DNA of 64,000 nt from contig CAVTSX010000005.1 in NCBI GenBank assembly GCA_963737425.1, forward strand, positions 372,001-436,000, read 5' to 3'. A program made the translations under genes and the position numbers. Positions within the stretch are counted from its first letter, which is position 1; each line of letters starts with the position of its first letter. This DNA is from DASXRA01 sp963737425. Its GTDB lineage: Bacteria; Actinomycetota; Actinomycetes; Mycobacteriales; Jatrophihabitantaceae. Below the pieces are notes generated by a model. That model was not told where the DNA came from and ran no database searches. It saw only the letters and a program-made list of their open reading frames with translations. Below are positions 16,565 to 24,641 of the stretch, piece by piece.

Positions 16565-19500
16565 GTGCTGACCATCTACCGCGGTTACTCGGTGCAATAC
16601 CTGACCCGGGAAGTGGCGACCGGTCGCGAGAACTACTACACGGGTGCGGTGTCGGAGGGGGAGCCGCCCGGGCGCTGGTACGGGAATGGTGCCGAGGCGC
16701 TGGGTCTGTCCGGGTTGGTGGATCACCAGGACATGGAGGCGCTGTATGAGCACTTCGTGGACCCGCGCGATCCGGCGTTCAAAGACCGCGGCCGGTGGAC
16801 GGAGGCGTCCAAGCTTGGACACGCTGGACGGTCGTACAAAACCGCTGAACAGTTGTACGCCGAGGCGTTGGACGCTGAGCCGTACGCCGACGCTGAACGG
16901 CGCGAACAGTTGCGGGCCGAAGCGTCCAAGCGTGAACGCAAGAACGTCGCGTTCTATGACGTGACGTTCAGCGTCCCGAAGAGCATCACCGTGTTGCACG
17001 CGGCCTTTGAACACCAGGAGGTGCAGGCCCGCCGCGCCGGTGACACCGAGGCGGCGGCGGCGTGGGCGGCGCACAAGCAGGCTGTCGAGGATGCGATCTG
17101 GGCCGGGCAGCGGGCCGCGATGGACTACCTGGGTGAGAAGGCCGGCTATTGCCGGGTCGGGCATCACGGCGGCGGGGGCGGGCGGTTCATGGACGCGCAC
17201 GGGCTGGTGGTGGCGTCGTTCTTCCAGCACACCAGCCGCGAGGACGACCCGCACCTGCACATCCACGGCGCCATCCTGAACCGGGTGCAGGGCACGGACG
17301 GGGAGTGGCGCACGCTGGATGGGTGGTCGTTGTTCGTGCACAAGCCAGCGGCGGCCGCGGTCGCCGAGCGCACCAGCACCGAGCATCTGGCCCGGTCACT
17401 GCGGGTGTTGGCGGTGATGCGCCCGGACGGCAAGGCGCGGGAGATCCTCGACGTGCCGGACGAGGCGAACAAGCTGCTCTCGACCAGGAGGCGGGCGATC
17501 GGCCCGAAGACGCAACAGTTGGTCGCCGCGTTCGTGGAGCGGTATGGCCGCGAACCGAACGCGTTGGAGCGCGACCGGCTCGGCCGCCGGGCGTGGGCGA
17601 TCACCCGCCCGCGCAAGTCGCACAACGGGGAGACCCTCGAACAGCGCCTGGACCGGGTCGAGGCGCAGCTGCGCGCGGAGATCAACGTCAACTTCGAGGC
17701 GATCGCCCGCCGGGTGCTGGCCAAGGCCGGGCAGGATCTGCGGGCGCAAACGTTCAACCCGGTCGCGGTGATCGAGACCGCGCTGGCCGACGTGCAAGCC
17801 ACCAGAGCGTCGTGGACGGAGGCCGATCTCGCCGGGGCGATCAACAACGCGCTGCCGGACTACCTCGGCGGGCTGGACGCCAAGGATGTGGCCGAGCTGA
17901 TCGACTCGCTGACCAGAAAGGCCATCGAAGCGCATGCCGTGGCGCTCACCCCGAACGGGCCGGCGGCCGAGTCGCTGCCCGACGAGCTGCGCCTGGCCAA
18001 CGGCGCCACGGTCTACCAGCGCCCCGGCGAACGCCTGTTCGCGACCGAGGATCATGTCCGCTCCGAACGGGCGCTGCGCGCCGCGGCGATCGAGCGCACC
18101 GCCGCGCGGCTGGCACCGGAGCTGGCCGCCGCGTTCCTCGACGAGCTCGCCGAATCAGGGATCGAACTCGGCGTCGACCAGGCCGCCGCCGTCCGCGGCG
18201 TGCTGAGCTCCGGCGCCGGGGTGGAGTCACTCGTCGGGCCAGCCGGGACCGGGAAATCCTTCGTAGTCGGCGCGATCGCCAAAGCGTGGCAAGACCCCAC
18301 CCTCTGGGGAGGCGAACAGCACCGCGTCGTCGGCCTCGCCACGTCGCAGATCGCCACGCAGGTCCTCCAAGGCGAAGGACTGACCGCACGGAATATCGCC
18401 CAATGGCGCGCCGTGCAGCAACGACTCACAGACGGTAGGGCGTTCGGTGACGACCGCGACTGGCAGCTGACCGAAGGGGATCTGGTCGTGATCGACGAGT
18501 CCGCGATGACCGACCACGACGACCTCGCCGCGGTGCACCAGATCGCCGAGCAGGCCGGCGCCAAGGTTCTCTTGACCGGCGATCACATGCAGATGGCCTC
18601 GGTCGGCGCGGCCGGCGGCATGGACATGATCGCCCGCGTGGCCCCCGCCTACGAACTCACCGAAGCCCGACGGTTCACCCACGCGTGGGAACGCGACGCC
18701 TCCCTGCGCCTGCGTGAAGGCGATGAATCAGCGTTGGGGGCCTACCGCAAACACGGGCGGATCATCGACGGCGGCCCGATCGAGCGCACCGAACGCCTCG
18801 CGGCCGAGGACTGGCTGGCCGACTACCTCGCCGGCAAACGCAGCCTGCTCATCGTGGACACCAACGAGCAAGCAGCAAGCATCTCCGCCCAGATCCGCAC
18901 CCGACTCGTCCACCTGGGCCTGGTCGACGAGCACGGCGTGCCCGTCGCATCGCACAACACCGCCGGCGTCGGTGACATCGTGCAAGGCCGCCGCAACGGC
19001 TGGGAACTACGCGGCGTCGAGGGGAACCGGCGCGGGCCGATCAACCGCGAGCAATACCGCGTCCTCGCCACCCGCGAGGACGGCGGCCTTGTCGTCGCAG
19101 CCATCCTCGGCCGTGCCGATGGAGCCGAGCAGCTCGGCGAGCGCATCACCCTCCCCGCCTCATACGTCGAGCAGGATCTCGCGCTCAGCTACGCCACCAC
19201 CGTCCACGCCGCCGAGGGGCTCACCGTGGACACCAGCAAGACCGTCGCCACGCCGCGCACCGGGCGGGCCGCGCTCTACACCGCCGTGACCCGCGGCCGA
19301 TCCGAGAACCACATCTTCGCCAACACCCAAACCGCCGCCGAGGACGCCCCCACCGGCACCGTCAACCAAACCCGCCGCCAAGACCCCGTCGGCATGCTCG
19401 CCGCCAACATCGAACGCGACGAACCCGACCTCGCCGCCATCGTCCAAGCCGAACACGACACCGCAGACGCCGCATCGCTGGCCACGATCGGCGAACGATT

Positions 19501-20941
19501 CGCCGACGTCGCCGAACAAGCCACCGCCGGGCGCACCGCGAGCATGTTGGACCGGCTCGTCGACGACGGCACCCTCACACCCGCACAGCGGGCCACCCTC
19601 GCCGCCGACGAAGGCACCATCAGCCTCGCCCGCGTGCTCCGCCAGGCCGAGATCGCCGGCCACGACCCCGACCACATCCTCCGTATTGCCATCACCAGCC
19701 GCGATCTCGGCGACGCGCGCAGCCTCGCCAACGTGATCCACCACCGCATCACCGACACCGTCGACCTGCACCCCGCTGGCGACAAGTTCACCGACTGGGT
19801 GCCCAAACTCGATAACCCCACCTGGCAACGCCACCTGCACGACCTCGCCCGCCTCGCCGACGCCCGGCGCGAGCAGCTCGGCGAACACGTCGCCGACACC
19901 CGCCCGCAGTGGGCCGTCGAAGCGCTCGGCCAGCCGCCGGCCGACGACCGCGACAAGCGCGACGCGTGGATCGAACGCGCCGCCACCGTGGCCGCACACC
20001 GAGAACTGACCGGCCACGACGACCCAGCCGAAGCGCTACCGCGGCCGCCGAAACACGGCCAGGTCGAGGCCTACGCGTCCTGGCGGGCCGCGTGGAGCGC
20101 GCTCGGCCGCGACGACGAATCACGCGCCGAAGCCGAAATGAGCGACGGGCAACTCCGCGTCCGGGTCCGCGCCTACCACCGCGAACAAGCCTGGGCACCC
20201 GACTACGTCGCCCCCGACCTGTCCGGGACCCTGCAAGCCTCCCAACGCCACCGCACCGTCGCGCAGTTGCGCGCCGCCGAGGCCGACCACGAAACCGACG
20301 CCGAGCGACGCGACCAGCTGCACCGCGAAGCCGTCGAGTCCGCTGCCCTCGCCGACGTGCTCGACCGGCAAGCCGCCCAACTGAAAAAAGCCGACGACAT
20401 CCGCGCCCGCTGGTACGCCCACACCGCGGCCACCCGCGCCGCCGAACAACGCGCCCGCGTCGAACTGTCCGACCGCGGCGTCAACCCCGACCACGACCAG
20501 CGCGACACCACCGCCGAACACTGGCTCGACGCCCACCGCGCCGACCAGACCGTCGAAGACCAACACCGCGAAATCACCGACGAACACGACCTCACCGACA
20601 TCGCCGCCACCCGCGACGCCGACCAACGCACCGCCGAACCGGTCGCGTCCACCGACGCCGCCGAAACCAACCTGGCCGACATCCGCGACCAAGCAGCACG
20701 AGAAGCCAAGCGCGAACCCCGGGCCGAACACGACTGGACCCGCGTGCCCACCGCGCACGAGACCGCCGACACCATCACCCGCGCCCAACGCGCGCTGGCC
20801 GAACTCGAAGCCCGCACCGCCACCGAACAACACCGCGACGCCGAAGAAGACCACGGCCGCAAACTCGCCCGATGGCACGCCGACGACCACGCCGCCCAAC
20901 GCGCCGCCGCCGACGAACACGACCTCGGCCGCGCCATGTAA
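16565..20941 (+). CDS. MobF (TrwC/TraA-type) relaxase-helicase
   Basis: 1458 residues from GTG 16565, with AAAGGGG about ten bases upstream. The relaxase domain has a Tyr pair near the N-terminus (ENYYTG, Y24/Y25) and the HUH metal site DDPHLHIHGAILN (H230, H232, H234). The helicase domain follows: Walker A GPAGTGKS (558-565), LVVIDESAM, VLLTGDHMQMASVG, a YATTVHAAEG motif and ALYTAVTRGRSENH, as in TrwC/TraI. The C-terminal third is long, charged and rich in Asp/His/Ala. It would nick the element at oriT, unwind it and pilot one strand. It uses single-strand transfer logic, unlike TraB-type actinomycete elements. Confidence 0.93.
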   Translation: MLTIYRGYSVQYLTREVATGRENYYTGAVSEGEPPGRWYGNGAEALGLSGLVDHQDMEALYEHFVDPRDPAFKDRGRWTEASKLGHAGRSYKTAEQLYAEALDAEPYADAERREQLRAEASKRERKNVAFYDVTFSVPKSITVLHAAFEHQEVQARRAGDTEAAAAWAAHKQAVEDAIWAGQRAAMDYLGEKAGYCRVGHHGGGGGRFMDAHGLVVASFFQHTSREDDPHLHIHGAILNRVQGTDGEWRTLDGWSLFVHKPAAAAVAERTSTEHLARSLRVLAVMRPDGKAREILDVPDEANKLLSTRRRAIGPKTQQLVAAFVERYGREPNALERDRLGRRAWAITRPRKSHNGETLEQRLDRVEAQLRAEINVNFEAIARRVLAKAGQDLRAQTFNPVAVIETALADVQATRASWTEADLAGAINNALPDYLGGLDAKDVAELIDSLTRKAIEAHAVALTPNGPAAESLPDELRLANGATVYQRPGERLFATEDHVRSERALRAAAIERTAARLAPELAAAFLDELAESGIELGVDQAAAVRGVLSSGAGVESLVGPAGTGKSFVVGAIAKAWQDPTLWGGEQHRVVGLATSQIATQVLQGEGLTARNIAQWRAVQQRLTDGRAFGDDRDWQLTEGDLVVIDESAMTDHDDLAAVHQIAEQAGAKVLLTGDHMQMASVGAAGGMDMIARVAPAYELTEARRFTHAWERDASLRLREGDESALGAYRKHGRIIDGGPIERTERLAAEDWLADYLAGKRSLLIVDTNEQAASISAQIRTRLVHLGLVDEHGVPVASHNTAGVGDIVQGRRNGWELRGVEGNRRGPINREQYRVLATREDGGLVVAAILGRADGAEQLGERITLPASYVEQDLALSYATTVHAAEGLTVDTSKTVATPRTGRAALYTAVTRGRSENHIFANTQTAAEDAPTGTVNQTRRQDPVGMLAANIERDEPDLAAIVQAEHDTADAASLATIGERFADVAEQATAGRTASMLDRLVDDGTLTPAQRATLAADEGTISLARVLRQAEIAGHDPDHILRIAITSRDLGDARSLANVIHHRITDTVDLHPAGDKFTDWVPKLDNPTWQRHLHDLARLADARREQLGEHVADTRPQWAVEALGQPPADDRDKRDAWIERAATVAAHRELTGHDDPAEALPRPPKHGQVEAYASWRAAWSALGRDDESRAEAEMSDGQLRVRVRAYHREQAWAPDYVAPDLSGTLQASQRHRTVAQLRAAEADHETDAERRDQLHREAVESAALADVLDRQAAQLKKADDIRARWYAHTAATRAAEQRARVELSDRGVNPDHDQRDTTAEHWLDAHRADQTVEDQHREITDEHDLTDIAATRDADQRTAEPVASTDAAETNLADIRDQAAREAKREPRAEHDWTRVPTAHETADTITRAQRALAELEARTATEQHRDAEEDHGRKLARWHADDHAAQRAAADEHDLGRAM

Positions 20942-20961
20942 CCGAAGCGGAACGGGATCGG

Positions 20962-21459
20962 TCAGCCGGCCGCCGCATTGGATATGTCCAGCGGCGGCCG
21001 GCCCGACCCATGCCACGTCCACTCCAACGTCGCCATCACCCCACGCGCCCGCTCCCGCACAAACGACGCCGCGGTCGCCGCCGCCAAATACTCAGCGTCG
21101 ATCGTCTCCGGCATCGCCGAATGCCGCCGCCGCGTCAACGGCGCCACCGGCATCTCCCACCGCCCGATCACCGACACCCACACCGGCTGATCCGACAGCC
21201 ACTGACACGTCCGCAACACACCAATCAGGTACGGATCATCCGGCCCCGGCTGACTACCAAGCCGTTGAGCCAGCACCCACAACGCACCGAATTCGCGCCG
21301 GGATACCCGCAGGTTCTCACCCGGCACCCTCGCCACGCCCTCAGCCGAGACCGCCACGCATCCAGCATGAGACCCGCCACCGACAACGTCCGCGGCCACA
21401 CAGCAGTACCAGGGGCGCGTGATGTCGCGACCTCCGCCCGCCGCACACGAAGCCCGCAT
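20962..21459 (-). CDS. Conserved hypothetical protein of conjugative elements
   Basis: 165 residues from ATG 21459; the open frame extends upstream but without family-like sequence. Distinct, non-repetitive segments suggest real coding: LRVSRREFGALWVLAQRLGSQPGPDDPYLIGVLRTCQWLSDQPVW and GRWEMPVAPLTRRRHSAMPETIDAEYLAAATA, then RGVMATLEWTWHGSGRPPLDIS. From memory, similar proteins occur beside relaxase genes in actinobacterial elements; function unknown. It is convergent with the relaxase gene across a hairpin. Confidence 0.65.
   Translation of the reverse strand: MRASCAAGGGRDITRPWYCCVAADVVGGGSHAGCVAVSAEGVARVPGENLRVSRREFGALWVLAQRLGSQPGPDDPYLIGVLRTCQWLSDQPVWVSVIGRWEMPVAPLTRRRHSAMPETIDAEYLAAATAASFVRERARGVMATLEWTWHGSGRPPLDISNAAAG
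20965..21002. terminator. Bidirectional hairpin between convergent genes
   Basis: GCCGGCCGCCGC (20965-20976) pairs perfectly with GCGGCGGCCGGC (20991-21002), a 12-bp stem with a 14-nt loop. It lies after the relaxase stop and over the last codons of the opposing gene. There is no T-run, as is usual in high-GC actinobacteria. Confidence 0.6.
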
Positions 21460-21471
21460 CCGAGGGCAGGC

Positions 21472-21491
21472 GGTTGACGCGTAGGTGTCAA
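21472..21491. repeat. 20-bp repeat, copy 2
   Basis: Exact reverse complement of 14461-14480, including the TTGAC-N8-GTCAA dyad. It lies at the boundary between the relaxase-side module and the degenerate sequence that precedes the cargo. Flanking bases are unrelated to those of copy 1. Confidence 0.75.
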
Positions 21492-21636
21492 AGCGCGATT
21501 CGAACGAGTCGAGGGCTCGCGACCGACGTGCCCTTCGAGCGGTCCCTACCGGCACGCGGGAGACATGCGCCCGGATCGCGGCGGGGGCGTGACCGTGTCG
21601 ACGGTCTGCAACTTCGTCGACGGGCATGATGCCGAG

Positions 21637-21815
21637 GTGACCCGCTCTCGCCGGGCCCACGTTGGGGCCGCGCTGCCGGCCGACGCTGCGGGCGCACTAC
21701 GCGCGGTCGTGCCGTGGAGACGGCCGCTCGCCGGGCGCACAAACAGACGGCCCGAGCGGCGACCGGACGGCTGCTCGTGGCTTACCTGGACGCGGGCTGT
21801 CAGGCGTGCGAGTGA
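21637..21815 (+). pseudogene. Truncated copy of a DNA-binding-protein gene
   Basis: Two frames together resemble the start of the gene at 33319. One gives RRAHVGAALPADAAGALRAV; the other gives VETAARRAHKQTARAATGRLLVAYLDAG and stops at 21813. Compared with the 33-kb copy (LPLPETAAAVLRAARSVELA and ATGRLIVAYLDAGWTRRP), one base is missing near 21710 and similarity ends right after YLDAG. This looks like a decayed, truncated paralogue at the left edge of the cargo region. Confidence 0.55.
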
Positions 21816-21822
21816 AACTGGC

Positions 21823-22685
21823 TCACGTGGTCGGAATAGCCGCAAGCAGATCCGCCACCAGTTGGTCTCCGCGCGCGGTTAGGCCGCTCGCGTCGAGGGC
21901 GTTGCGTATCCGGCGGCGAAGCGCTTGGAACGATTGCTGTGGCAGTTCGACCGCCTGGGCGAGGTGCTCGGCCGCTACGGCGATCTCGACGAGTTCGCGG
22001 TGTAGCGGGTTCGCCGCGTCGTACAGCGGGATTGGTGCTTGCCAGACGTATTTGTCGAAGTCTCGGGGGTTGTGTTCGCCGCGCGCTTGCAGGGGTTGCA
22101 CGATGCGCAGCAGGGCGCCGCTGTTGAGCACGGCGACCAGGTAGCGGGCCTCGTCGAGGCTTTCGACGGCGGCCCAGTACAGCTTGTGATCGATGACCGC
22201 TGCCGGGTTGTCGATGATCGCCGCGGCTAGGTACATGCCGCCCTTGCTGTAGACAACGCGGATCGCTGACCCGGGCAGCTGGTTCTGTAGTCCGCGCTGA
22301 TAGTCGAGTCGATCGAGAAGACTAAGTGTGCTGCCAGCGGATTTGTTCGTCTCCCAAATGTCCGCGGCCTCCCGCCACCACTGCGCGAGGCCGGGGTATC
22401 GGTCTAAGCGCTCGCCGGTTGTCGCTTCGATGCTGGTGCCGTCCCACGGGATGATCGCCTCTTGCGGCGCCCGTGGCCTGAATGGCAGCACGCTGTCGCC
22501 GACGAGGGTCGGCTGGATGAACTGTCGTTCGACTGACCCGGATAGTCCGGGAAGCGACTTCCACGGCACCTTTTCGTTGGTTGAGCGTTTGCTGCGCACT
22601 GCCCGGCGGCCGGCGCCGGCGCCAAGCGGGTTCGCGGCGGCGTCCTCGACGAACAGTAAGAAACGCGGCACTAGGGTCGCGCCCT
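21823..22685 (-). pseudogene. Restriction-modification gene, 3' segment (split by intron)
   Basis: C-terminal 286 codons of the methyltransferase gene whose 5' segment is 24642-26829. The upstream codons QGATL run directly to the intron edge and join in frame to PRFS of the 5' segment once 22686-24641 is removed. The segment contains VPRFLLFVEDAAANPLG, AVRSKRSTNEKVPWKSLPGLSGSVERQFIQP and KLYWAAVESLDEARYLVAVLNSGAL, typical of the target-recognition and C-terminal parts of N6-adenine methylases of this kind. A spurious start at GTG 22671 could give a 282-residue fragment, but not a working enzyme. Confidence 0.85.
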
Positions 22686-23059
22686 GTTGCGTCCTGCAAG
22701 CTGTCCCAGGCCAGCAGGTGTAAGTCCTGTCCGGGTAGACACCGGAGTGCCCGGTAGCAGACCCCGGTTCGTCATCGAGAGGTGGCGGGCTGAGCGGGGT
22801 GTCGAAAGCCTCTTTGGAGGGAGCAAGATCGCGGGCCGTACTGCCATCCGGCGGGAGTCCTGCAGCCTCGTCAGACTCACGATGGGGAAGCCGAGCCGCT
22901 CATGTCACGGTGAAGGCCATGTCCGCAAGACCCTGGTCCGGGGTCCGTCTTGCGGGTTCCTCCGGGGTACGGGGAGCGGCACGTGATCACGGTCTGGGGT
23001 GGAACAGGAGAGATCCATCTGTTCAGCCGTCGTCTGGCAAAGACCCGAGGTATAAGCCG

Positions 23060-24529
23060 ATGGTGAAATCCGAGGGAGAACAGCGGAAGTCCGACGGGGT
23101 CGTAGTACCGCTGATCGCCGGGAGGAACGCGGCAGGAGGGAAGGGCCCCGACTTTGATCACGCTCGCGGCGGAGGTAAGCGCAAGGGCATGACCGGGACC
23201 GCCCGGTCCAACTACCCCGACCGGACACTTCCGGTCGATAACGTGCGACGACTTCAACGCAAGCTATGGGCTGCGGCCAAGCAGTCTGAGGAGCGGCGTT
23301 TCCACGCCCTGTTCGATCGGGTCTACCGGGGTGACGTCCTGGCGGAGGCGTGGAGGCGAGTCCGGGCCAATCGGGGTGCTGCCGGGGTTGACCGGCAGTC
23401 CTTGGAACAGGTGCAGGGGTACGGGGTCGAGCGGTTGCTCGGCGAGATCGCCCGTGACCTGCGTGAGGGTAGGTATCGCCCCGCGCCGGCCAGGCGTGTG
23501 GAGATACCGAAGGCTGACGGCGGCAGGCGGGCGCTGGGTATTCCGACGGTCCGCGACCGGGTGGTGCAGCAGGCGGTGAAGATCGTGCTCGAACCGATCT
23601 TCGAGGCTGACTTCTGCGGCGCCTCGTTCGGGTTCCGGCCGAAACGGTCGGCGACTCAGGCGAAGGAGAAGCTCCGCACCGGGTTCATCGCGGGCGGGGT
23701 GTGGGTCGTGGAGGCTGATATCCGTGACTTCTTCGGCAGCATCGAGCACGAGCGGCTGCTCGCGATGGTGGCCGAGCGGGTGTCGGACCGGCGGGTGCTC
23801 AAGTTGATCCGTCAGTGGCTGCAGGCAGGCGTGCTGGCCGATGGGGAGTTTCAGCGCACGCTGGCTGGGACTCCGCAGGGCGGGGTCATTTCCCCGCTGC
23901 TGGCCAACATTTACCTGCACGGCTTCGATGAGCAGATGCAGGCGGCGGGTATCGGGGAGTTGGTGCGGTATGCCGACGACTTCGTGGTCCTCTGCCGCAC
24001 GCAGAAGCAGGCCGAGGCCGCCCTTGGTCTGGCCGGGGAGATCCTGGCTGGGTTGGGGCTGCAGTTGCATCCGGGCAAGACGAAGATCGTTGACCTGCGG
24101 GAGGGTCGGGAAGGGTTCGACTTCCTCGGCTGCCATTTCCGCGCCCGGATGTCTGGGCGGTTGTGGGAACAGAAGCGGATCGTGCGCTACTACCTGCACC
24201 GTTGGCCCAGTCAGAGGGCGATGAAACGGCTCCGGGAGAAGGTTGAGCACCGCACCGCCCGCAGCCGTGTCGGGGTCGATGTTCGGGTCGTCATCGACGA
24301 GCTGAACCCGGTCCTGCGCGGGTGGGGCAACTACTTCGCGACCGGGAACGCCGCCGATAAATTCATTCAGATCGACCGCTACGTCGCGTGGCGGCTCAAA
24401 CGCTTGCAGATCAAGAAGCGGGGCCGCAACCTACGCGCCGGACAGGCCGACCAATGGACACCCGCCTGGTTTCACGACCAGGGCCTTCACAAACTGTCAG
24501 GCACCGTCCGCTACCCGAAGGCTGCGTAA
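23060..24529 (+). CDS. ltrA: Group II intron reverse transcriptase/maturase
   Basis: 489 residues from ATG 23060; the frame is open further upstream but that part is intron RNA structure. The RT core is complete: VRANRGAAGVDRQSLE, RPAPARRVEIPKADGGRRALGIPTVRDRVVQQAVKIVLEPIFE, SFGFRPKRS, VVEADIRDFFGSIEH, GTPQGGVISPLLANIYLH and the catalytic YADD (Y304). The maturase region ends with VLRGWGNYFATGNAADKF. No HNH endonuclease domain is visible at the C-terminus, so mobility would use the RT/maturase without an En domain. Confidence 0.95.
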   Translation: MVKSEGEQRKSDGVVVPLIAGRNAAGGKGPDFDHARGGGKRKGMTGTARSNYPDRTLPVDNVRRLQRKLWAAAKQSEERRFHALFDRVYRGDVLAEAWRRVRANRGAAGVDRQSLEQVQGYGVERLLGEIARDLREGRYRPAPARRVEIPKADGGRRALGIPTVRDRVVQQAVKIVLEPIFEADFCGASFGFRPKRSATQAKEKLRTGFIAGGVWVVEADIRDFFGSIEHERLLAMVAERVSDRRVLKLIRQWLQAGVLADGEFQRTLAGTPQGGVISPLLANIYLHGFDEQMQAAGIGELVRYADDFVVLCRTQKQAEAALGLAGEILAGLGLQLHPGKTKIVDLREGREGFDFLGCHFRARMSGRLWEQKRIVRYYLHRWPSQRAMKRLREKVEHRTARSRVGVDVRVVIDELNPVLRGWGNYFATGNAADKFIQIDRYVAWRLKRLQIKKRGRNLRAGQADQWTPAWFHDQGLHKLSGTVRYPKAA

Positions 24530-24551
24530 CCATGTCTAGAAGATCATCGGT

Positions 24552-24584
24552 AAGCCGTATGCGGGAGAACCGCACGTACGGATT
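24552..24584 (+). ncRNA. Group II intron domain V
   Basis: AAGCCGTATGCGG pairs with the downstream CCGCACGTACGG around a GAGAA loop, matching the conserved catalytic domain V hairpin. It lies 22 bases after the RT stop. The following ~57 nt to 24641 should contain domain VI and the branch-point A. Confidence 0.88.
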
Positions 24585-24641
24585 GAAAGGGGGATGGGGA
24601 AACAGCACCGCGCCGCGGTCGCTGCGCCCCTGACTACCAAT

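Larger units (their letters stand above)
22686..24641 (+). mobile_element. Group II intron, antisense in the restriction-modification gene
   Basis: 1956 bp with a GTTGCG-like 5' end and an AT 3' end. Removing it makes the interrupted gene continuous (PRFS joins QGATL), which fixes both borders to within one ambiguous G. It holds a CAGCAGGTGTAAGTCCTG segment typical of domain I, a reverse transcriptase gene and a domain V hairpin. It lies on the strand opposite to its host gene, so the host transcript cannot splice it out and the host gene is disrupted. The intron itself may still be active. Confidence 0.9.

Noticed and set aside
16305..16571. 88-residue frame between the DUF2637 and relaxase genes, starting with an ATGA overlap
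   Set aside because: Pro/His/Thr-rich low-complexity sequence with no family pattern; it overlaps the relaxase start and contains the repeats that look like non-coding signals.
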